A stretch of DNA of 64,000 bases, taken from the NCBI RefSeq assembly GCF_007655135.1, contig NC_045128.1:33388811-33452810 (forward strand), in the 5' to 3' direction. The stretch is from Punica granatum. Its lineage: Eukaryota > Streptophyta > Magnoliopsida > Myrtales > Lythraceae. Shown piece by piece: positions 38,576 through 49,988 of this stretch. A program made the translations under genes and the position numbers. Below the pieces are notes generated by a model, which saw only the letters and a list, made by a program, of their open reading frames with translations, made no database searches and was not told where the DNA came from. Numbering within the stretch: position 1 is the first letter of the stretch; every line of letters begins with the position of its first letter.

Positions 38576-39249
38576 ATTAATTTAATAACATGTTAGTAAT
38601 TCATACAATTATTTGATTTGAATTGTACCAAAAATACAAAATATGGTGATAGATACAGATAATAAATCAAACAAAATATTATATACAGATATTACATCTT
38701 AGCTTAATGCATTAAAATTCTAAAATTAAAAATCTGAAAAACTAAAATTTCAAAAAATCTTACAAATTTCATAAAATCTTATTCCAAAAATATTACAAAT
38801 ATTCTAAAAGTTATCTTGTGAATAACCAAATTTCATCAAAAATATTTATTTAAAATTTAATATTTTAAAAATTGTAATTATAAAGTTATAAAAATTTAAA
38901 AACTTAAAAATTTTAGATTAATTTTTTTTATAAAAACTTAAAGATAGAGAAAATTTCATCTATTAATCTGAGCCTTACAAACTGTTTGATTTGGATGATA
39001 AATAAAAATATTTTGTAGATTATATTAATTCAAAAAATTGTCGATAAAAATTATTATTATTAATTTTTATCAGATGGCGGGCAAAGAGATTGCTGGTGGC
39101 AGCGGCAAAAAGATTATTACGGAAATCTGATAAAAATTATTATTTTGTGTGATCTTTCAATGAGACATAACATAATAATGTTGATGGCCTAGAATAGATT
39201 GCTCGCAGGACATTTTAAATGACCATATTTTGTAATAATCTTGTAATGT

Positions 39250-39911
39250 ATCTTTACAGACATCTGATAAAAATTGGAATGTTATGGATCTTGCCCTCGA
39301 GTCGATATTACCGATATTGGAATAGTGACTTGCTGAGGTTCGTGACCAGATTCTCCAGAAAAAGGCAAAGCAGAACGCCTTCGTTCCCCTACTAAAGTTG
39401 AGATGCTTAAATGATTAGCATAAATCCTGACAAGAGAAACAATCAGCCGACTGGCTTATAATGCTGACTGTGCAGTCTACAAAATGAATGGACCCGACCT
39501 CCTTTGCTAGCTGAACGCGAGAGAAACTCTCACTTTCTCGCCTTCTGCTCCAAGCAACTATCGGTTCAATCTCCAGGTTTGGTTGTCTACCTAATCCTCT
39601 GTTAGGCATTCAAATTAAGTTCTTTGAAGCTGCAAGTAGCAGTGAAGGATCCTATCCCCGAGAAAACGCGAGTGCCAGCATCTCTGGTGCCTGATGGTGC
39701 CAATACGGCTTCAAATCCCAAGCCAATGCCACGAGATGAGATTGGAAAAGATGTTAGTGGAACTGAGCCATTTTTGGATAAGAGTGCTACTGATGTTGCT
39801 CCGTCAAAGGCTGGGGAATTGTAAGGCTCAACATTGTGGCCCTCTGATCGTCCTACCTGGACGCAGCCCGTTGGAAAAGAACAGCTCCAACTAAACGCGT
39901 CAGATATCTCC
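39250..39911 (+). pseudogene. 5' exons of a TRF-like (telobox Myb) gene, duplicated and cut off
   Basis: Translated pieces include EVRDQILQKKAKQNAFVPLL (about 39335-39395) and the open stretch KDPIPEKTRVPASLVPDGAN (39640-39820). The latter ends in a stop, with DRPTWTQPVGKEQLQLNAS-like sequence after it. Copy 2 carries the same pieces, and 0.5 kb beyond it lies the Myb exon of a telomere-repeat-binding-type protein. Here the Myb part is missing, because copia DNA follows at 39912. I infer these are N-terminal exons of the same gene. The identity of this region alone is uncertain. Confidence 0.45.
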
Positions 39912-41590
39912 CACACTGCTCGCCACTTTGATTATCCCCTCCCCATCAAATCACCCACTCCATTGCACTCTTTAGATACGTTTCATCCTCTAGAGTATTT
40001 TCTTACATATTCTGACATTGATGCCACACAATTATCTTTCTTTGCTGCTATTGATTCCGACACGGAGCCAAGAACTTACTCACAAGCAGTTACGGATCCA
40101 CAATGGCGTCTCGCTATGGCCAATGAAATTCGTGCTCTTGAGGATAAAAGTACTTGGGTTCTCCAGTCACTTCCTCCTGGGAAGAAACTCATTGACTGTA
40201 AATGGGTTTTCAAGATTAAAAGACGGGCAGATGATATTGTAGAACGTTACAAAGCTCGGCTCGTGGCTAAGGGATTCACGCAAATCGAGGGAGTAGATTT
40301 CCACGAGGCTTTCGCTCCAGTAGCAAAACTGATATCAATATGTTGTCTATTGACTATTGCTATTGCTAAGCAGTGGGTGATGCATCGGCTCGATGTTAAC
40401 AATGCTTTTCTCCATGGCGACTTGGATGGGGAGGTTTACATGTCACTCCCTCCCCGTTTTCGTTCAGCTCATACTAATCAGGTTTGTTGGCTACGGAAGT
40501 CTCTATATGGTCTCCGTCAAGCCTCTCGCAATTGGTATTTCAAGTTCGCCGCAGCTTTCATTCAGTATGGCTTTCAGCAGACAGAGGCTGATCACTCTTT
40601 TTTCACCTACTCTCATGCTAGTGTTTTTCTGGCCGTCCTTGTTTATGTGGATGATATGATCATCGTGACTAATAATTCTGTCTCATGTGCTCGCTTTAAG
40701 AATTATCTTCATCAATGCTTCCACATTAAGGACCTAGGTCCTTTGTCTTATTTTTTGGGGATAGAGATTATTCGCAGCAGTTCTGGTCTCTTCCTCAATC
40801 AGCGTAAGTACGCTCTGGATATTCTCACTGAGGCTGGCATGTTAGGTTCTCGACCTGCCTATTTTCCGATGGAACAACAACACCAGTTATCTCAAGACAG
40901 TGGCAATTCCATTTCTGATTTGGGACAGTATCGTCGTCTCATTGGTCGCCTCTTGTATCTCACCATCACTGGGCCTGAGCTTTGTTATCCTGTCCATATT
41001 CTATCTTGCAAGATCCTCGCCAGGGACACTAGGAAGCCGCTATGCGAGTGCTTCGCTATCTCAAGCAATTTCCTGGACAAGGAATTTTTCTTCGGCCTAC
41101 ATCACTGTCTTTAACGGCTTATTGTGTTGCGGATTGGGCTAGTTGCCCCATGACTCGATGGTCTTTAACTAGATATTTCATCACTTTGGGAGGAAGCCCC
41201 ATCTCTTGGAAGACTAAAAAGTAAACGACGGTTTCCAAGTCTTCCGCCGAGGTCGAATATCGAGCTATGGCAGCCATTGTTAGTGAACTCCTATGGCTTC
41301 GTTGTCTCCTTAGTTCTCTTGGCATTTATCATGCAGGCCCGATGCGTTTATTCTGTGATAATCAGGTGGCTCTTCACATCGCCTCTAACCCAGTCTTTCA
41401 TGAGCGCACCAAACACATTGAGATAGATTGTCACTTCATTAGGCAACATCTGCGATATGAAGTTATAGAAACATCCCATGTGTCTACGCGCTTTCAACTG
41501 GCCGATATCTTCACTAAGGCACTTGGACGTAATCAATTTCGTTTTCTCCTCGACAAGTTGGGAATTCGTAATCCTCATTCTTTAACTTGA
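39912..41590 (+). pseudogene. Copia reverse transcriptase/RNase H fragment
   Basis: Long open stretch to about 41010 with NAFLHGDLDGEVYM, the YVDDMII catalytic box and SLYGLRQASRNWY. A frame change follows at about 41010-41040, then RNase H (YCVADWAS, where the usual Asp-Ser is altered) with a TAA stop at 41222-41224. The same frame continues from 41225 to 41590 ([34 protein letters not shown]). The open frame begins upstream at 39834 in non-copia sequence, giving a chimeric frame. Confidence 0.85.
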
Positions 41591-41597
41591 GGGGGAG

Positions 41598-41819
41598 TAT
41601 TATGGGAAGATTTTCTTCCTATTATAAATTATGTATATATATCTTTACATATTTTACTAGGATAGCCTTAGTTTTAGCTGTGGATAACTCTTTCCTTTTA
41701 TTTCATTAGACTTTGGTGTATACATACCGTATGAATGAATAACAAACGCAAGCACTTCTGGCCAATTCTCGTCTTTGTCAATGCTTTCTTCTGTTCTAAT
41801 TCCGGCTCTTGACACTTCA
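41598..41819 (+). repeat. 3' LTR of the truncated copia element
   Basis: 222 bp from TATTATGGGAAGATTTTC to GACACTTCA. Its left border is set by the polypurine tract; its right border by the start of duplicate copy 2. There is no second LTR in the window to confirm it. Confidence 0.7.
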
Positions 41820-41825
41820 TCTTTC

Positions 41826-42089
41826 CTAAGACTGGAAAAGAAAACAAATTGGGGGAATCAATAGAAATGCCTGTAGTGGTGGTGGAGGTACCGGCCCTCG
41901 TCCAATCGGAAGCACTGAATCACCAGATAACACGACACGAACAGGCACCTCTCGATCCCCAAGACACGGGCAACAACAACTTGATTGGGCCATGCCACCG
42001 CATGGTCGGCTCCTACCATGCTTCTGGTGGGGGTGCTGGTGGAGGTGGTTGATGTCCTTTGGAACATTCTCGCTCTTCTTCTTCACCAT
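41826..42089 (-). pseudogene. Frameshifted second copy of the Cys/His-rich gene
   Basis: The N-terminal half stays in frame through SSCCCPCLG. A 20-bp deletion relative to copy 1 (between CCCC repeats) then shifts the frame, so the conserved RCLFVSCY-type C-terminus lies in another frame (41858-42067). The predicted product ends with unrelated Pro-rich residues. Probably non-functional. Confidence 0.7.
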
Positions 42090-43254
42090 GTCTGATCACT
42101 CCACCGGGCAAGATCCACTCCAAGATGCTGGAACTGAAAATCGAGAACTCGGAAATAGGGTAAGGTATCAAACAATGAATTGATGCTGCAAATATAGCTT
42201 GGTGGGTGTTCTAACGGGAACAGGAGGTCGAGGAGGAGCAAGTACGAAGGTTTAATTTAGTGAGTAACGGGAATTCAGACGCCATAAGTTAGGTTTAGTG
42301 GAGGGGTTGTTTGGCTTTGCCGAGAATATTCGGATGGAAAAAGGAGATTTTGAGTTTGATTAAGGAAGTTATAGCAATGAGATTAGAGAGAACACAGGGG
42401 GATTGTTTGAGGGGGCCACCGTCTGTCTGTCTCAATCAGTTAACGCGTAGACGGCGCGTGCTTGGCTTGTTTGTTTTGCTCAATCCTCCCCCCAACCAAC
42501 CACTAATATACAATACAATACTTCAAAAAAAAAATACCAAAAAAAACTAAAAAAGTTATGCAAAACACGCCAAATTTAAGGAATGCTGATTTCACCATAT
42601 CTATGCTAAATTTTATGTGCATTATATATTTATTTTCTTTCAATTGTATATATTTAAAAATATAATTTATATAATCCGTCACATTTCTAATTCAACTTAA
42701 AAATAATTATTTTTTTCTCAATATAATTTCACTATAAAAATTCATTCCAATTCTTCCTATTCCATTTTTTATGTACAAACCGAGGCTACGACTTTCGAGA
42801 ATATATGTGAAGACGAAGGTAATTGTGAGATAGCTTGAATAGGACAGAGTTGATCTACACTTTTTTTTATTTATTTGTTTATAAGCTAGTCTAAACTTAA
42901 AATAGTGTGAACGTGATCGATCGAAGAGTAAAGTACGGGGTCGTCCAACCCTAAGGAACTGAAATCCACTCGATTGCGTACAGGTGGCAGTTGGAAGTGG
43001 TTGATTGTGAGGGAATTACTATTGTGTTAACAAGGGCAAGCTATAAATAAAAATTCAATTTTATATAAGATTATGTGTTTTTAGTTATTGAAAATCAGAA
43101 TTTGTAATTAATAAGAATTTATTATTAGATGTATGACTACTAAATAAGAAAAAAAATTATACTAAAGAAGGTAAAAGTGTAATTTAATGATATATTTTTC
43201 AGCTATAAAGGAGACCCATAATGTTAGTACAATGAAATAGATTTCTTAACAATT

Positions 43255-43345
43255 AATAAACGGATAAGGATAGTCCCGCATCGAGTATCGAATCTGCAAT
43301 CTCTTGATTACCAAGCGAGGGCATACGCCAATGCACTATACTCTC
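43255..43345 (-). repeat. tRNA-derived SINE-like remnant (copy 2)
   Basis: Second copy of the A-box/B-box-like segment at 38485-38575, carried along by the segmental duplication. Confidence 0.4.
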
Positions 43346-44039
43346 TTTAATTAATTTAATGACATGTTAGTAATTCATACAGTTATTGAAATTGAAATGT
43401 GCCAAAAATACAAAATATGGTGATAGATGCAGTTAATAAATCATACAAAATATTATATACAGAGATTACATCTTCGCTTAATGCATTAAAATTCTAAAAT
43501 TAAAAGTCTGAAAAACTAAAATTTCAAAAAATCTTACAAATTTCACAAAATCTTATTCCAAAAATATTACAAATATTCTAAAAGTTATCTTGTGAATAAC
43601 CAAATTTCATCAAAAATATTTATTTAAAATTAAATATTTTAAAAATTGTAATTATAAAGTTATAAAAATTTAAAACTTAAAAATTTTAGATTAATTTTTT
43701 TTTATAAAAACTTAAAGATAGAGAAAATTTCATCTATTAGTCTGAGCCTACAAACTGTTTGATTTGGATGATAAATCAAAATCTTTTGTAGATTATATTA
43801 ATTCAAAAAATTGATGACAAATTATTATTAATAATTTTTATCAGATGGCGAGCAAAGAGATTGTTGGTGGCAGCGGCAAAGAGATTATTACGGACATCTG
43901 ATAAAAATTACTATTTTGTGTGATCTTTCAATGAGACATAACATAAGAATGTTGATGGCCTAGAATAGATTGCTTGCAGGACATTTTAAATGACCATATT
44001 GTGTAATAATCTTGTAATATATCTTTACAGACATCTGAT

Positions 44040-45460
44040 AAAAATTGGAATGTTATGGAACTTGCCCTCGAGTCGAGATTACCGATATTGGAATAGTGAC
44101 TTGCTGGGGTTCGTGACCAGATTCTCCAGAAAAAGGCAAAGCAGAACGCCTTCGTTCCCCTACTAAAGTTGAGATGCTTAAATGATTAGCATAAATCTTG
44201 ACAAGAGAAACAACCAGTCGACTGGCTTATAATACTGACTGTGCAGTCTACAAAATGAATGGACCCGACCTCCTTTGCTAGCTGAACGCGAGAGAAACTC
44301 TCACTTTCTCGCCTTCTGCTCCAAGCAACTATCGGTTCAATTGCCAGGTTTGGTTGTCTACCTAATCCTCTGTTAGGCATTCAAATTAAGTTCTTTGAAG
44401 CTGCAAGTAGCAGTGAAGGATCCTATCCCCAAGGCAATGCGAGTGCCAGCATCTCTGGTGCCTGATGGTGCCAATACGGCTCCAAATCCCAAGCCAATGC
44501 CACTAGATCAGATTGGAAAAGATGTTAGTGCAACTGAACCATTTTTGGAGAAGAGTGCTACTGATGTTGCTCCGTCAAGGCTGGGGAATTGTAAGGCTCA
44601 ACATTGTGGCCCTCTGATCGTCCTAACTGGACGCAGCCCGTTGGAAAAGAACCGCTCCAACTAAACGCGTCAGATATCTCCTTATTATGGTCAAATATCT
44701 TCCTGATGACATCCCTTGTCAAAACTGAATATCTTGCATAACACTCAATTTTCATGCATCGAAGTTATATATTGTGTATTACATGTTTTGCCGGTGTTTT
44801 ATTTAGTATTGCGGTTTTAATTAAGTGTAATTATGTTATTGTATGGGAAGAGAAATGTCTTGTTTCTTTCATGTCGGTAGCCTAGCAGCACCAGTCCATT
44901 TTATCTTGGTGTTAGGTCCTTAAGCAGCATCGGTCAATCTTTGCACGAGTTCTTTTGTATTGCTCTTTACTTGGGTAACCTTTGGCAATATCACATCTTC
45001 CGTTATCCTTTTGTTTGCTGCGAAGGTGTTACCCAGCTGTAATTCTCCCTTTTATGTTATCTTTAAAAATAAAATAACGAAGTTGTGTTCTGGGGATGTT
45101 TTCTAATCTGACTATTCTTATAGTGGGATGACTAGCCTGAGGCAAAAGGATCGACCACAACATCATACTTCTAAAGGAATAGTCGTTTCCCCATTAAGGA
45201 AGGTTGAACACAAAAATGTTTCTAAACGTTGGCCAAGGAAGATGTGGAGCTTGAAGGAAGAAGATACTCTGAAGGCTGGTGTGGACAGGTAAATGTAACT
45301 TAATGTTGCAGATCTAGGAGAAAATTATCTTGCTTGCAGGGCGATCATCCTCCCTGTTGTATGTATATTTTCCATTTTCATAACATAGGTTTGGTCAGGA
45401 AATTTGAAGCTTACCCTCAACAGTTACCGTTGTATTTTCGAAGAAAGAAAATATGATGCA
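44040..45460 (+). pseudogene. Decayed TRF-like telomere-repeat-binding Myb gene
   Basis: The 5' pieces lie in duplicate copy 2 (44395-44600, KDPIPKAMRVPASLVPDGAN), as in copy 1. At about 45130-45288 a clear exon reads SKGIVVSPLRKVEHKNVSKR then WPRKMWSLKEEDTLKAGVDR, ending at a GT donor. The next exon from 45389 starts FGQ and continues after a one-base deletion as GNLKLTLNSYRCIFEER. This is the W-S-x-x-EEDTL..GV...G.GNWK.IL..Y..IFEER pattern of plant TRF-like Myb domains that bind telomeric repeats. The second Trp is Leu, the frame is broken, and the usual VDLKDKWRN third helix is unrecognisable. It is therefore a pseudogene. Confidence 0.65.
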
Positions 45461-46690
45461 TGTGGAAAGGGCCGTTATTCGTACTTCTCTGTTGGTTTGA
45501 ACTGTACTATATTATGATGGCTAGCTTGTGTTCTGTTTGATCTGAAATACAAAGTGGAGGAGTATGATGCAGTAATTACTTGAGAAGCTGGTATCTTTGG
45601 TTTATCTTCGGTTAATGAAGCACCTCGGAGGTTTGACTAAGGGAAGCCCAATCAAACCTCTGAAGAAAGCATCCAGAGAAAGTGCACTCATCAGGAGCTC
45701 TCTTGACCACTCAATGTCCAAGGCACTAACAAATTCATGGTGTGGCCGGTCACAGCCCATGGTCGAGGCTCTTTCTGCAACTGAAAAATATACAAAAGCC
45801 GAGAAAGAGAGGATTGCCCAAGCCTTGGCTATTGGGCACTGCTTCTTTGTTTTGTAGTTATTCCTCATCTGTTGTTTTAAGTAACCGGAAATTGCTTTTT
45901 GTACAAAGTTCTTGGCTTAACTGATTACAGAAGATGACAACTGTAGCGACGTGACAACTGATCAACAGAAATACAAATAACATACAGCTTTTTTGTTGAT
46001 GAAACATGAAAGAAGCCCTCACTTGCTCACTTATACATAAGATCCTAAACATTACATCACGACGATTAGCCCACAGTGCAATTGCCGGAGTCTTCATAGA
46101 TGAACCGTCTCTTCACTTTGGACTTCATTTTATTGCTGAATATCAGACATGAGATGTCAATAGTGAGTACCTTTCGGGAGATTGAAAATATCATAAGCTC
46201 TTAGTGCATCCATGTAAAGAAGAAAACATGTCTATGGTTACAATTATCTTCATGCCCGAAGGCCCCTAGGATCAGTTGAGACTTTGAGATAATGGACAAA
46301 GCAAGCTTTTAAAATGATGAAATTCCAATCCCAATGCACATTACCCAGACCTACATCATGAATAATTGACCATGGATACTTTCATTACATGGTCAGGCAT
46401 TCGCAATAACTCGTAAACTAAATATCAGTGCAAGTCTTAAACTAAACATGGAACGCAAAAATAGCTTGGTTTTAGACCACTGGGGCTTCAATGTGATTTT
46501 TACCGAACTAAGAAGATTTCAAACTTTAAATAGGAAGGACTTCAAACTTTATAGTTGAGATAAACTAAGAAGCCATAAGTGTGACATTTTAAAGGTTTGT
46601 TGCAGCAAAGAAAGCCCCCAATGAGAAAAGTTCATAACCAGAAAACGAAAAGGGATTAAAAAAAAAAAAACTTGGAGGTACCTTTGAAAT
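45461..46690. other. Spacer; one unassigned open frame
   Basis: An open frame at 45597-45857 (+, 86 codons, Lys/Ser-rich) has no resemblance I recognise. It may be another decayed exon of the TRF-like gene. The rest shows nothing identifiable. Confidence 0.4.
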
Positions 46691-46709
46691 AGCTATCGTT
46701 GCAAGTGCT

Positions 46710-48350
46710 TCTCATTGCTGGATATTGTCAGTTCTCACCTGCAACTTGCCCCAAAGGGCCGGTATAAGATCAGAACTGCTAAGGATTTGGGAATGGGGAG
46801 GAGGGAGTGATGGAGAGGCAAGGACTCACCTGATTTGGGTTCATTTTGCATTTTCGGGTAAGTTTTTGCAGCTTAATCTCTACCCTCACAAGCAATTGGG
46901 TGATAATTTTGTCCGACCAAAGAAAGAAGGACTGCCTCCAAGAATGCTTGAAGTATAATGAGCAACAAACTCCCAAGAATCCCGTGGCAAAGCCCTGTGC
47001 GATGCCTGCATATAACCAACGGTCATAGGACTCGTCTTTACCTGCCGAATCATCACCGTGTTGATTGTGAATATCTTCAGATTGACCATGATCTCCCGAG
47101 CAATTCTTTGAAAGTGGAGGCCCGTAGAGTGCATCATTCCTGATATATGATTCATTTGTAAATGTACTTAGATGGGCAATCGAGGGAATGGGACCGGATA
47201 ATTGATTAAATGACAAGTTCAGATAACCCAGGGAGTCTAATTCGGATAAGCTCCGGGGTATGGGGCCTGAGAGTTGGTTAATGGACAAATCAAAAGACTC
47301 CAGCCTCTTCATATCGGCAATCTCTGGAGGGATTCCTCCCTCGAGATCATTTTGTGATAGGTTCAGATTTTCAAGGTTGCAGAGTCGTGTCAAACCAGTT
47401 GGAATATCTCCATTTAATTTGTTATTTGAAAGGTCAATGGAGAAAAGATACCGGAGTGCACTGGTGTATACTTGGGTTATGCTCTTCATTTGGACCTCAA
47501 CTCCAAACCAATAAGAGTTGTTTGTCTGAACAGGGTACTTTGGGTCGGACATGGTGGTTAAGTTGTCAAAGCAAAGGGGGATGCTTCCAGAGAGGTTGTT
47601 GTGCGCGAGGTTTAAAACTCGAAGGTATCCGAGTTTGCATATGCTCACAGGAATCTCCCCATAGAAGGAATTAAACTGAAGATTCAACACCTTGAGCTCA
47701 ACCATGCGACCAATCCAGGAGGGGATTCGACCAGCCAATTTATTTCGACTCAGATCAAGCACATCAAGATAAGTCATAGTGCTTACGCATTTGGGGATAC
47801 TCCCACTGAATGCATTGTCGTGTAGCCCCAAAAAGGACAGCTCTTTTATAGAGCATAAGGATATTGAAACTAGGCCACTGAACTGGTTGTTCCCCAAGTT
47901 TATTTCTTGCAGTTGGCTTAACCTTTTCCAACCCTCTGGGAGTGTCCCAGACAATTTGTTATTTGAGAGGTCAAAGCCTTGTAAGGACTTCATATTGCAC
48001 AAAGAAATTTCTCCGCTCAAGTCATTTGACAAATGTCCAACCAAGTCAAGCTCGTGAGATTAGCCAAGTGAAGTTCGGTCACCACTCCTTTCAAGAGATT
48101 GTTGGACAAGACTGGACAAGCTAGATTAAACAGCTGCCCGATACTTTCTGGAATGCCACCCATCAATTTGTTGTACTGGAGATGCAAGTACTTCAAAGAG
48201 GATACCTGAGGTAGAGACACTGGATTTAGCCCCTCGATTGAATATATATTAATTATAATGTTAATATCGACGTGATTATATATTGATTTTACCTTAACTA
48301 AAAAATTTAAGTTTATAAAATATTTTGCAGACAATAAAATCTTCTCAAAA
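46710..48350 (-). pseudogene. LRR receptor-like protein (RLP), 5'-truncated and frameshifted
   Basis: Minus strand. A frame from about 48240 down to 48017 gives LRR sequence (SSLKYLHLQYNKLMGGIPES) and is then shifted into the main frame 48044-46779. The main frame has about 11 LRRs with a non-LRR island (SDPKYPVQTNNSYWFGVEVQ). A capping region with YGPPLSKNCS follows, then an acidic patch, a membrane helix (LYAGIAQGFATGFLGVCCSL) and a short basic tail without a kinase. This is the RLP layout. A donor GTGAGT at about 46828 and an acceptor near 46740 could join a tiny last exon. Upstream of 48240 the sequence is AT-rich, so the signal peptide and most N-terminal LRRs are absent. RLPs usually act in immunity at the cell surface; this one looks dead. 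Confidence 0.75.
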
Positions 48351-48527
48351 AGTTTCAAAAATATTTTTCTTAATCAATATATTTTAAAAAATATTTTCAT
48401 TCAAATTTATTAATTCAAAGATTAAAAACTGTGTTAAATATCGTCCACACAACCATATATTATCAAGAGAAATATGAATATTAATATAATTTTATTATGT
48501 GTAAACATATATTAATATTTTTTTAAT

Positions 48528-49395
48528 GGGTAAATTGCACTGGTGGTCCAAAATATTTTACAAATGTTTTATTATAGTCCAAAATGTTTTTTTCTCTACA
48601 TGATGGTACAAAATGTTTCAAAGTTGTTTCATGATGGTACAAAGCACAAACCGTCAACTTGAGCTTGACGCCGTCAAGTCGACGCTGATGTGGTTACTAC
48701 ATGTCACCTCCTTGCTGACGTGGCCGAAAAATTTTAAATAATTCTAAAAATTTTAAAATTTTAAAATTATTGAAAATTTTAAAATCTTTTAAAAATAATT
48801 TTAAACTTTTAATTTAAAATAATTTTTATTATTTTAATATTAAAAATATTTTTAATATTAAATTTAAAATAATTTTAATATTAAAATTTAAATTTTTTAT
48901 AAAAGTATTTAAAATTATTTTTAAAAATAAAAAATTATTTTAAGAATTTAAATTTTTTAAAAACAATTTTAAAATTTTCAAAATTTTAAAATATTTTTTT
49001 TATATTTTTTCTAATTTTTTTTTTTTCTTGTATTTTTTATTTTAAAATTTTTAAAATTTTTAAAAATAATTTTAAAATTTTCAAAATTTAAATTATTTTT
49101 TTCAAGATTTTTACTCTTTTTTTTGTTTTTTTAATTATTTTTTGTATTTTTTTGAACTTTTTAAAATTTTATTTTCTCTTAAATGACGTGGCGCACTATG
49201 ATTGGTTCTACGTAACAAAAGTGACACATAAGACGCGCCACGTCAGCAAAATATTAACGGCGTTATGGCCAATTAACGGTTTGTACCATCTTGAAACAAT
49301 TTTGAAACATTTTGTAAAATCATGTAGCGAAAAAAATATTTTGGACCATAATAAAATATTTGTAAAACATTTTGGATCACCAGTGCAATTTACCC
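48528..49395. mobile_element. Mutator-like MITE, 868 bp, long inverted ends, 9-bp target duplication
   Basis: Left end GGGTAAATTGCACTGGTGGT; the right end is its inverse (ACCAGTGCAATTTACCC). Inverted similarity extends well over 100 bp (TTTTGGACCATAATAAAA and GACGTGGC-containing parts). A 9-bp duplication TTTTTTAAT flanks it (48519-48527, 49396-49404). The interior is almost pure A/T. The related empty site is in segment B at about 58510-58550. 9-bp duplications and long TIRs point to the Mutator superfamily. Confidence 0.88.
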
Positions 49396-49657
49396 TTTTT
49401 TAATATATGTTTATTTTAATAATAATACTATGTGATTAAATATTAATTTTTATTTAAATAATTAAATATTATTAAATATTATATAGATATAGATAATAAA
49501 ATCTTCTAAAAAAGTTTTCAAAATATCATATTATATCCATATTTTATTAAAAAATATACATTTTATTTTGAAAATTCAAAATTTTGTGATTTGTCAAATA
49601 TCTTGTAACCAACAGTTCTCATCAGGAATTAAAAAATATTACGTTTTATTTACTTAA

Positions 49658-49988
49658 GGGGTTTTTTACCTAAAATGGCCCATGGTTTGCCCGTTTTGTC
49701 AAATCTATCCCATGCTTTTTTTTGTCAAATCTATCTCATGGTTTACTTTTTGCATCAAATCTATTCCGTCGACATCTAATGGCCGTGCTGACGTGGCACG
49801 TGGAGAGATAGTGGGCCACACTTGCCACGTAGGCGCCACGTCAGCACGGCCGTTAGATGTCGACGGAAAAGATAACGCCGGGATAGACTTGATGCAAAAA
49901 GTAAACCATGGGATAGATTTGACAAAAAAAAGCATATGATAGATTTGACAAAACGGGCAAATCATGAGCCATTTTAGGTAAATACCCC
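49658..49988. mobile_element. Palindromic Mutator-like MITE, 331 bp
   Basis: Nearly the whole element is one palindrome: GGGGTTTTTTACCTAAAATG at the left, its imperfect inverse at the right, and a central GTGCTGACGTGGC / GCCACGTCAGCAC pair. A perfect 9-bp duplication TTTACTTAA flanks it (49649-49657 and 49989-49997). Segment B lacks the insertion at about 58770-58780. It could form a long hairpin RNA if transcribed. Confidence 0.9.

Larger units (their letters stand above)
37024..39911. repeat. Direct duplication copy 1 (2.89 kb)
   Basis: Matches 41820-44681 along its whole length, with scattered substitutions and short indels. Both copies begin TCTTTCCTAAGA and end ACGCGTCAGATATCTCC. Contents in order: small Cys/His-rich gene (-), AT-rich spacer including a tRNA-derived SINE-like remnant (about 38485-38575), and the 5' part of a TRF-like gene (+). 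On the right it abuts a truncated copia element directly. Confidence 0.93.
39912..41819 (+). mobile_element. 5'-truncated Ty1-copia element with intact 3' LTR end
   Basis: Starts abruptly inside pol, just before the reverse transcriptase, at the end of duplication copy 1. It runs through reverse transcriptase and RNase H, a polypurine tract (TTGAGGGGGAG, 41587-41597) and an LTR (about 41598-41819) ending GACACTTCA exactly where copy 2 begins. No 5' LTR, gag, protease or integrase is present. It belongs to the same broad group as the element at 24375-29367 (LTR start TATTATGGGAAG) but is clearly diverged. Confidence 0.85.
41820..44681. repeat. Direct duplication copy 2 (2.86 kb)
   Basis: Counterpart of 37024-39911. 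Small deletions relative to copy 1 include 20 bp within the Cys/His-rich gene. On the right it continues into unique sequence with the Myb exon of the TRF-like gene, so this copy keeps the ancestral right-hand context. Confidence 0.93.

Noticed and set aside
39912..39930. A second complete copia element in the duplicated region
   Set aside because: No 5' LTR, gag, protease or integrase; sequence begins mid-pol at the duplicate border.
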